Of a stretch of 64,000 nt of DNA, positions 55,395-64,000 are shown piece after piece. Made by a program: the position numbers and the translations under genes. The notes beneath the pieces are model-generated. The model was not told the origin of the DNA. It worked only from the letters and a program-made list of their open reading frames with translations, and did no database searches. Positions within the stretch are counted from its first letter, which is position 1, and each line of letters starts with the position of its first letter. Origin of the DNA: Telmatactis stephensoni (lineage: Eukaryota > Cnidaria > Anthozoa > Actiniaria > Isophelliidae); contig JALIZF010001504.1 of NCBI GenBank assembly GCA_029948255.1, positions 186,001-250,000 on the forward strand. The letters run 5' to 3'.

Positions 55395-58300
55395 TTTATG
55401 CCATCCCTCATAGTTATATCAAAATATTACATGAATCCTGACATGATTGCTGACCGAGCTAGCTCTGTTTGATGGGAAAAAATGCCAGACACTACTCAAA
55501 TGTGTTGGATAAAATTTGGCTATGTGCCAAGGGCACATAACCGCTTTTATTATAAATAACATTCATTAATGAAATGGTCAAATTGACCTTCACATAACAA
55601 ATCCGATATGTGCCCCATCAAAGGTGAGGGCTACAAACCGCCAAAGACCGCTTGGGTAAAGCGGGCAGCCCCACCCTAGCTCGGAAAGCAATCTAACAAA
55701 GGCTATTACTGCATCAGCCAGCTCTTCAGTCACCCCTGCAACTGTAGAAAAATGGCTGAAATTCAGAAAAAAGACATAAAAAAGCTAGCCCTACAACCGT
55801 TAGATCTGACATTTGTGTCCAATGTAAACAGTCACCCCTGCAACTGCATGTGCACAAGCATACATAAGTATCATATCAATTGTAGTTAGTCTTGCAATAT
55901 TAAACTCAGAGTTAACATTTGGAAAAAGAAATATGAATATTTAAAAATCAAAAACAGTTAATAAAAGGGGATCAGCCACCTTGTAAAAAAGAACATATAG
56001 TTGCCAGTATTCTAAAAACCAAAGGCCGCTACATGCCCTCTGTACATGAATAATGAATTACACCAGTTACTAACAAATACTACAAGTTACCCCTGTAACT
56101 TGCTTTACAATAGCCTAGCACTACATCTAGCAAATATAAAAATCCAAGTGATCATCTAAGGAACAGCCCTGCCCCATTCACTTTAATACACAATAGAACT
56201 AGGAAGCCTCACAGAAAGACGAGCCATGTGTATAAGATTATATCCTTGAAAGCACTGGATAGCCAACAATCTAACAACCCTACAGTATCTGGATTTTACA
56301 AAAGCCCAAATCAGTAGGCTACTCCTATTCTAAAACTGTGCACTGAGGAACATGAATGAGGTCAAGACCATATTTCTTACTAGTAACTTAAACTATAATT
56401 GCAAGCCAAAAGCTAACAAGCTAAAATATTACAAATAACTGTCTAGTGTACCATCCAGACGCTTATAAATAGTGTACCTTCCTGATTTTTAAAATAGTAT
56501 GTTGCTGAGATTCTGATATCTGAAAACCGACACAGCTACAATTGACCCCTGTACATTTGCTGCTGTGATAGCCTATGCAAAATGAGAAAGTCCAAATCAA
56601 TGTCCATAACAGGCTGCTCCTATTCTAAAACTATGTAACCTCATGAGAGCATGAGGGGGTCAAGACCATACTTCTTGACTTAAACTATAATGTCAAGCCA
56701 AAAGCTAACAAGCTAAAATATTACAAAAGCTGTCTGGTGTACCATCCATATGCTTTATAAATAGTGTCCTTCTTGATACTTTAAAGAGACTGTCAGACCT
56801 CAAACAGACACAGCTGCAAAGGACCCCTGTACATTTGCTGCTGTGATATACTATGCAAAATGATAAATCCATATGCTAAAGTCCCAAAAATAATAGAAAT
56901 GATTTGTACGATATAGATAATACTTGGCTGTTCTTGTGAAGCTATTGTTTGATTGAGCCATATATGGAATAATCTCACAATCTGACTGTGCAGTTTTGAG
57001 GATCCACTGATCATGATGAAAGCCTGATTGTATTGAATGTATTGTTGATTTTCTTTGTAACTGATGGCCATTCTGCTTTACATTGACATCAACTTCCATA
57101 ACTTGGATGACATAACTTTTTGGCTGTCCTTATTAAATATGCTATGTTGTTATTCAATGATGCCATATAGCTAGAATATTAACAGTACTTTGACCTTGAA
57201 GATTCACTGTTTAAAAACCTTATGGTGCCTAATTGTTGATCTTCGTTATCACTGTTGGCCATTGTGCATTGCTTTGCCCCCTTGAAGGTCTTAGATGCTG
57301 AAATGAAAACAACTGAAGACATGCAACAATATCATATTCATAGCTAACAACTTTACACACCAAGGGTATCTATATGTGCAAGATTCCCATTCCAAGCTAT
57401 GTATGTTAATGTGAAATGCAAGAGCAACTCATCTACTGGAGCATCATAAATAATGCCAAAATTATAAACAATCCCAAAAAACATCTAATTGTGGATATAA
57501 TCTGGTATAACCATAGCAAGAATCTGATTGTCACATCTGACTGTATAGATACTCCCACAATCATAATGCTACATTAGATTGCGAATATCCTGGTATTAAA
57601 CCTATCCAACAATCATAAAAATTGCATTTAAAGCAGTCGAACAATAACTGGTAGAGTAATAGCTTGGGGATATCCCAGACCCATAAATCGTTCCAATAAT
57701 CATAACCTTGCACTTACTGGAAATCAAACGATCATTACATGGACAACCGAAACCAAAGTTTACAATACACAAAAACCCCGGGGCATAACTCCCCACCAAT
57801 GTTGCATTCTAGCTATTCGTTAGGTAGCTACACATGCTGGTATCAAACTAATGCGAATTGCCACTCCCAAGAGCTAAATCTCAGATAGTGAACTTCCACA
57901 TACTTCAGTAATGCAGGGGCCTAACTAGGATACTTGGAGGTGTATACTAAAATAAAAACCTTAAAATCTGTGGACACAAAGGGCTTGGTCCCGTTTGTTG
58001 GCTCTAAACATATGAGCAAGTCAGAGGTTGTGCTAAAATTAGCAAAGTAGCAAGCAAAAACCCAAAGTCAATCTTAAATTTAAGGAAGACTACATCTATG
58101 GGGAACACATTAGAGAACAACCATCCCTTGCTTGCTTGCTGACTGGGGGTACAACACCATTCCCTTAGAGACATACCCATTACTGACGGGATCACAGATG
58201 CCACCCACCCCTGTTCAATGGCATCTGCCCACCAGCTGCATTAAATGAAACATCAGACAAAGTTTGCAAAGCAGCAACAACCGGAGGTTCATGGAGAGCT

Positions 58301-58894
58301 GTTGTCAAACAGGAACTAGTAGCCAGGGTTGTCATACAAACGGCATCAGCCTGAACAGAACTATAGGCCATGCACAGTGGCATTGAACTATTGGATGACA
58401 CAACAGCTTGAGTAGGTGGAGGATGAATGGCCTCACCCAGAAATGAAAGGAATGTTGCTGATCTCACCATCCTTGAACTGGATCTTATCCAAGTTGGTGC
58501 TGACTAGGGCACAGGGATTATATGGTCTCCTAGACTGTAGAATTACTCAGGCTGCAAAATATGTACAAAAATATTTGGGGGCCACCAGTGGTGCCCCACC
58601 ATCAGTATTATAAAAATGCAGGAAATAAACAGGATCAAATAGATAAGTCTATATAATTCAATACATAAACCACCTATTTGATGGCAAAGAAAATATATAT
58701 AACTTCAACCATATTTTTTAAATAATTTTTTGAATGAATACAATGAATGCAACATACATAAAGTACGACCACAATACAATAAACAGTATACATGTTACCC
58801 ACAATAACATTAAACATCAAACGCAGCAGGGTGACTTGGCAGACATTACACAACAGTGTCGCCGGTACATTGAAGCGCCACCCCTTAACGCTGC

Positions 58895-59165
58895 AAAATC
58901 ATAGGCTATGCTGAATTACCATAGCAAAAGCCCATAAAAATTATGAGTTGCTGAATTACCATAGCAACATAAATCAAGGGTTATGCTGAATTACCATAGC
59001 AAAAACCCATACAATAATATGACAGTTGCTGAATTACCATAGCAACATAAATCAAGGGTTATGCTGAATTACCATAGCAAAAACCCATAAAATATTATGA
59101 CAGTTGCTGAATTACCATAGCAACATAAATCAAGGGCTATGCTGAATTACCATAGCAAAAGCCCA
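58895..59165. repeat. About 80-bp tandem repeat (gctgaattaccatagca)
   Basis: Alternating units gggctatgctgaattaccatagcaaaagcccata and gttgctgaattaccatagcaacataaatcaag repeat about 3.5 times. Each half-unit is itself a hairpin (ctatgctgaattaccatag; gttgctgaattaccatagcaac). Confidence 0.85.
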
Positions 59166-59640
59166 TACAATAAAGATTGGGGATATCCTGGCAATGAACC
59201 ATTCCAACAATCATAACTTTGTAACAACTAGTGTCACCTCAGATTGTGGATATCCTGGTATAAAGCCATTCCCACAACCATAAATATAATAAAGATTGGG
59301 GATATCCTGGCAATGAACCATTCCAACAATCATAACTTTGTAACAACTAGTGTCACCTCAGATTGTGGATATCCTGGTATAAAGCCATTCCCACAACCAT
59401 AAATATAATAAAGATTGGGGATATCCTGGCAATGAACCATTCCAACAATCATAACTTTGTAACAACTAGTGTCACCTCAGATTGTGGATATCCTGGTATA
59501 AAGCCATTCCCACAACCATAAATATAATAAAGATTGGGGATATCCTGGCAATGAACCATTCCAACAATCATAACATTGCAACAACTAGTGTCACCTCAGA
59601 TTGTGGATATCCTGGTATAAAGCCATTCCCACAATCATAA
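59166..59640. repeat. About 119-bp tandem repeat, four copies
   Basis: Units begin aataaagattggggatatcctggcaatgaac and end gccattcccacaaccataaatat. The first three look identical; the fourth differs by a few bases (aacattgcaac; cacaatcataaag). Each unit contains two diverged half-units (gattgKgGatatcctgg). Confidence 0.9.
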
Positions 59641-61210
59641 AGTCACAAATATAAATAAATAATTCATAGGATACTTACTTCATATACACCAAAGGCCTTT
59701 GAGCAGTAAATATTGAAGGATAAATGAATACAATATACTGTAAAAAGTATCCAATAGAATGTATTTACATTTTGAAATATAATTGCATGAATAAATGAAA
59801 GAAATTCATAATTTAAATTTTCGAAATAGCTAGGTTAAGTTGACTTTCCCCTTGTTGGTAACTAAGGTAGTTTACCATTTTTATCCAGACATTTATTTTT
59901 TGCTCAATAGGCTAAGTGCTTTCAAAATTGCAGATCTGAAACTCAATAAAGAGCATATTGTTGGGTCTCAATCAGCTGATGAATCCATTCTCAAAAGGTG
60001 CTTCAAAAGGTGATCAACATTTAAACCACAGAATATTCTATTGAAAAAATTTTATCAAACGGATAATCTTTCATTAAAATATTTGTGAAATCATCGATTT
60101 GGGAACCAACCAAACCGATATCCAGTATCACATGACCTTTTCAAATAGTTATCTAATATCTGTCTCGGCCACCGTAACCAGATGAACGCTATAACATCCT
60201 TCAATTAAAAGCAAAATCTTTTCTTGATTCTTGGTCAAAATTATTATTCAGATAAACACCAAGTCTTCAGAAACGAACTATAGACAAGAAAAATAAGCAC
60301 TTTCGGGACACACAGCGCCACATGAAGAGCCTATTCCACTTTCCCGCTTCAATAAATCACATTATTCGCATAGTGTTAAAATGGTTCCAAAAACTTATTG
60401 CTCTGACAACCAAAGTCATCAACCTTGGTGTAGAACTTACTCAGCGAAAACATTAGTAACAAAAAACAAGAGGATAACTTACACTGTCTCCACAGTGAAA
60501 GGTCAAGAACTGTGTTTCAACAAATAATGCATATATTTTGTCAACTGCAAATGATTCAACCACGCTTACCAACACACTGAAGTACGACTTAAATTCTAAA
60601 GCCAACTACCTCGGGACAAGACGTTGTTTCAGCTCAAGTAAAAACCATATCATTTTGCGCGACACAGCCATTCCGCCAAAACTGCGATGTTAACTCCATG
60701 AACAGATAGCACTTCGAAGAGAAACACCACTGAAGATCGTTGATCGACTACATTGTGATATCCTCCGGACAAACTTCAGAAACTTGGAACGAGTAACTGG
60801 CCTTAAAAACCACTGAGGGGCGAGAGTTAGCCATGAAAAAATCTTGCCCGCGAAATTCAAAAATCACGAACACAAAGCTGCCACATAGTAAAGTTGAAAA
60901 AGCAAAGTCACGACACGCGGATGAAGAAAATATTGACAGAAGAAAGCGAGAGAAAAACGTTAAAAATAGCGTGGAATGAAAATGAACGCAAATAAAACAA
61001 TCTTACCGCTAAAAATTTGCAAATGAAAACCAAGAGCTGAAAAATGAAGCTACCTACTTTATAAATTTTTCATGGCAAAGCTCCCCTAGAGGGGGGTAAC
61101 CAAATAATCAATTCCAACATCTTGGCCCCAGGCCTCCCACTGTTTTACACCAGTCATTCAAAATGAGGGATAACATAAAAATTATTATTGCTAACAATAA
61201 TACCCTTTAT

Positions 61211-62590
61211 TCTCAAAAGCTTAGTTCTACCAAAGAGTATCTCACAATTAATGATTATCCAGCAAGCCTTCAAATATATGATGCAGATATCAGTGTTACA
61301 TTTAATTTGCAAAAACAAGGGGAATTGTCTTGCACATCTGAGACTAGCAAATCAGAATTCCAGAAAATAATCATAAATAATACAGATGGTAATACTGGAT
61401 TTATAGCATGGCTGTCGACTTCTTGTGTTTGCTGCATTTTTCACAATAAATCTAGGACCACTGACTTTTATCTTATGGTGTTAAATGTTAATGGCAGCTT
61501 TGATGTTTTTGAAAAAGTAAATAACATATCTATCTTAATACAGAAAATGTTTGACATTTCAACAAAAGCAGTTCAATGTAATGAGTTAGATTACTGCATT
61601 CTATTTCTATCATGCTCAACTCAAGTGTCAAAAATTACAAGACAAAATATTATGCGAAAACACAAATCAAATACTAAAAAAAAGGTTATTGCTGAGAAAC
61701 GCAAACTAAACTATGCAAACATGGAACCTGCTCTTAAGAAACAACGTTTGTCTCAAAGAGCAGAACAATATAGATCTATTGATTCTGCAAAAAAAGAAAA
61801 TTTACTATCAACCGTGCGATCTAACAGTCAAACAAGGTACACTTCTATGGATACAACAGAAAAACAAAATCGCCTATCAGACATGCGCTCTAACAGTCAA
61901 ACATGGTACAAATCCTTGGATACTACAGAAAAACAAAATCGCTTATCAAATAATCAAATGTGGTACAATAACTTAAATCCTACAGAAAAAGAAAAGCATT
62001 TATCTGACATGCAATCTTATTCTCAAAATTGGTATCACTCTAAAAAGAATAAGCAATATGATTTGGATCACTATATAACAATTTTTCAAAGTAAGATAAG
62101 GGAGGGCCCATATTATATATGCTCTGTTTGTAACAGATTACTATATAGAAAAACAGTTATCATATTAGATGAAAGTAAATACATCATTCAACACTTGTTT
62201 ACAGGAAAGAAGTCATTTGATGAAAAACAATACATTTGCAAAACTTGTCATTCTAAAGTCAAGAAGCAACAAATACCATGTCAAGCTGTACACAATAATT
62301 TGCAAGTAGATGAAATACCCCCTGAACTGGCAGTCTTAGAAAAACTTGAACAAATACTTATTGCACAAAGAATAGTCTTTGAAAAAATAGTGGTGATGCC
62401 AAAAGGTCAACAAAGGAAGATTAAGGGAGCAATCTGTAATGTACCTGTTGAATGTGATCAAACATGTAATGTATTACCTCGTCCTCCTGAAAGATCTGGC
62501 ATTATAATGTTAAAATTAAAAAGAAAACTTCAGTTTAGAGGTCACGTGTACTTTCAAGCTGTCGCCCTCAAATATATTATGTGCTCTTAA
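61211..62590 (+). pseudogene. Helitron Rep/helicase protein, N-terminal segment
   Basis: Open frame continuing from SQKLSSTKEYLTINDYPASL. A globular N-terminal part (FNLQKQGEL, NTDGNTGFIAWLSTSCVCCI) is followed by a Lys-rich stretch. Four diverged repeats of about 20 residues (SNSQTWYKSLDTTEKQNRLS) come next, then a Cys-rich zinc-binding module (YYICSVCNRLLYR, YICKTCHSKVKKQQIPCQAV). LERLEQ-type helices and MPKGQQRKIKGAICNVPVE lead into the Helitron-like N-terminal domain (LKRKLQFRGHVYFQAV). A frameshift after AVALKYIMCS stops it. Confidence 0.78.
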
Positions 62591-64000
62591 CTGGCTGAAA
62601 ATGAATATCCATTGTACGTGATATAGCTGTTGACATACAATATCCATTCAGATCTATATCCCTTCAACAAACTGTTAAATCAAATATAAGTATTCATGCA
62701 TGAAATGAACTAAAGAGCGAACCTCAGTTACTGAATAATATCCATCAATTCCCTGAACAACTGCAGAAATGACAATACCACTGATGATAATGAAGGAAGG
62801 ATGGACCTTTGAATGAATGTAGAACACCAACAAATGAGACATGTCTACAAATCTGGTATACAGATTATCCTGTACTTAGAAGAAAATGATCAAGCATCAT
62901 TAGGAAATGAAAATCTATAATATTGCACCAGGTGAGAACAGACATCCCTGTCTCATTCATGACTGACAAACAATGTGAAGAGCTGGCATTCCCTGTACTA
63001 TTTCCTAAGGAAAATTTGGTTAAATGCTGATTCGTGATATTATAAATTTTCCTAGTAAAATACTTTCAATGCACCGACTATACATTACAGTGGCCGCTTT
63101 GCAACAAACCCAGAGTATCTTTTCTTTGCCCAGTTTATAATAGAACAAAAGAGTCTCTGATAGCATTAACTATTGCCTTAAAAGTACATAGCGCCATCAC
63201 TCCTGCTTCTCAATAAGATCTAATGCACAAGTTACAAACCTATTTGTCAAGATCAGGCTTACCTATTTTTACGACAATTCCAGGACACACCTTACTGGCA
63301 AAAGTTTATGTATGAAGTAGTTGCCATGGTGAAACAACTTGGAATACCACATGGTTCTGACATTATCTTGTGCTGATCTTAGATGGCCTGAGTGTTTCAG
63401 ATTATTGCAGAACACAAGGCAAGATATGACTGATGAAGAGTTGAGCTTTATCTTATAATGACAGATGTTCAATGCTAAATCTCAATCCTGTTGTTGTTGC
63501 TAAGCACTTCCAATACAGAGTTGAAACATTCTTTACTGAAGTTCTACTCTCTAATGCAAACCCAATAGGTAAAATAATTTACTATGCACTTCGGATTGAA
63601 TTTCAAATGAGAGGCTCCCCTCACTTACATGCTTTGATATGGACTTCTGATTGCCCTAAATTAACACATGACAATAAACAAGCATACATAGACTTTATTG
63701 ATAAACATGTACAAGCCTGCCTTCCAGATAGACAAGTTAACCCTCATTTACATGAGTTAGTTAAAACTTATCAAAAACACAGCCATTCTAAAACCTGTAG
63801 AAAGTACAAAAATATTCGCTGCAGATTCAACTTTGGACAATTTTTTACAAACAGAACTATTGTGGCTGAACCTCTCTCGGATGATATCAGTGATGAAATA
63901 AAAACAAGTACACTGGACAAACGAAGAGCAATTCTCACTCTAGTGAAAGAGAAGATAGATGATGTACTAAATCCAAGCAAACCAAATTATGATTCTACAT
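62591..64000 (+). pseudogene. Helitron Rep (HUH) region, frameshifted, incomplete at window end
   Basis: Pieces of the Helitron-like N domain appear in changing frames: IYNIAPGEN near 62915, CEELAFPVLFP near 62980, GRFATNPEY-like near 63095, and LTLSCADLRWPE near 63360. A clean frame from 63472 to the end follows: NPVVVAKHFQYRVETFFTEV, KIIYYALRIEFQMRG, and SPHLHALIW with the HUH motif (H-x-H), the metal site of rolling-circle initiators. HSKTCRKYKNIRCRFNFGQF comes last. The catalytic Tyr and helicase would follow beyond 64000. Confidence 0.8.

Larger units (their letters stand above)
55400..61205. mobile_element. 5.8-kb insertion in the Helitron, TTTAT-flanked, no terminal inverted repeats
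   Basis: Bounded by TTTAT at 55395-55399 and 61206-61210. Removing both insertions and two TTTAT copies joins codons ATG TTT TAT to TCT CAA AAG in frame (…GNMFY|SQKL…), restoring the Helitron reading. The ends are not mutual inverses, although subterminal atccctcat occurs inverted at both. The interior has no convincing protein; minus-strand ORFs at 58004-58470 are unrecognised. It contains two tandem arrays. Tandem placement with a shared short repeat would suit circle integration, as in Cryptons, but no recombinase is present. Confidence 0.75.
52936..64000 (+). mobile_element. Decayed autonomous Helitron, continues past window end
   Basis: Co-linear coding pieces in different plus frames: a short Ser/Arg-rich ORF (52936-53145), a membrane/basic ORF (53199-53942), a 2A-like motif (54004-54030), a cysteine-protease-like domain (54039-54775), then across a large insertion a zinc-binding and linker region (61211-62590) and the Helitron Rep region (62590-64000). 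Multiple frameshifts show it is inactive. The helicase part and 3' terminus lie beyond the window. Confidence 0.8.

Noticed and set aside
58004..58470. Two minus-strand ORFs (66 and 92 codons) inside the 5.8-kb insertion
   Set aside because: No recognisable domain or conserved motif; composition fits chance ORFs, so no gene was called.
59166..59640. CRISPR-like regular repeats
   Set aside because: Direct tandem units of about 119 bp with no unique spacers, in a eukaryotic transposon.

Overview
The window looks like nuclear DNA of an anthozoan cnidarian, most likely a stony coral or close relative. Genes are intron-containing and sparse. They are separated by AT-rich DNA full of transposon relics (LINE tails, tRNA-derived SINEs, MITE hairpins, a Ngaro-type retrotransposon, a Helitron) and by pure microsatellites. 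The family-level evidence is a DZIP3-type HEPN gene pair with TRADD-N-like exons, as seen in expanded cnidarian innate-immunity repertoires. Genus cannot be fixed from sequence alone.

Layout. 480-1473: last two exons of a concentrative nucleoside transporter (SLC28). About 3890-12215 and 21590-27110: two same-strand paralogues about 18 kb apart, each with a non-coding first exon and then coding exons. Copy 2 (23151-27090, 4 coding exons, 878 aa) joins in one frame a DZIP3-type HEPN domain with an intact Rx5H ribonuclease-type motif, heptad repeats, a TRADD-N-like region, and a ZAP/PARP12-type RNA-binding unit (winged helix plus four CCCH fingers). Copy 1 (5091-12062, 587 aa) keeps everything except the RNA-binding unit, which an internal deletion and a stop removed. 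Its remains are still visible at 12063-12215. 12200-21500: no gene, but palindromes, LINEs, MITEs and a (TTTATG)31 array.

29676-30350: LicD/fukutin-like type II membrane protein, followed 26 bp later by a nearly complete Ngaro-like tyrosine-recombinase retrotransposon on the minus strand (30376-35010), whose gag and RT frames are separated by a UGA-CUA stop context. 35011-40500: minisatellites and LINE relics. 40533-47778: complete seven-exon GOPC (Golgi PDZ/coiled-coil protein), with SINEs, a 518-bp (ATTC)n array and a MITE in its introns. 47779-51400: MITEs and a 1.4-kb inverted-repeat element. 51615-52682: single-exon GT31 glycosyltransferase. 52936 to the window end: a decayed Helitron (membrane/basic ORF, a 2A-like motif with altered last residue, a cysteine-protease-like domain, a Rep region with an HUH motif), split by a tandem insertion flanked three times by TTTAT.

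The main candidate for something new is the HEPN / TRADD-N / ZAP-type protein and its partner lacking RNA-binding fingers. The architecture reads as RNA recognition coupled to a possible RNase and to death-adaptor signalling. An ISRE-like element lies in the first exon of copy 2 and, in degenerate form, in copy 1. Domain names come from recognising sequence patterns, not from a search, and function is inferred.
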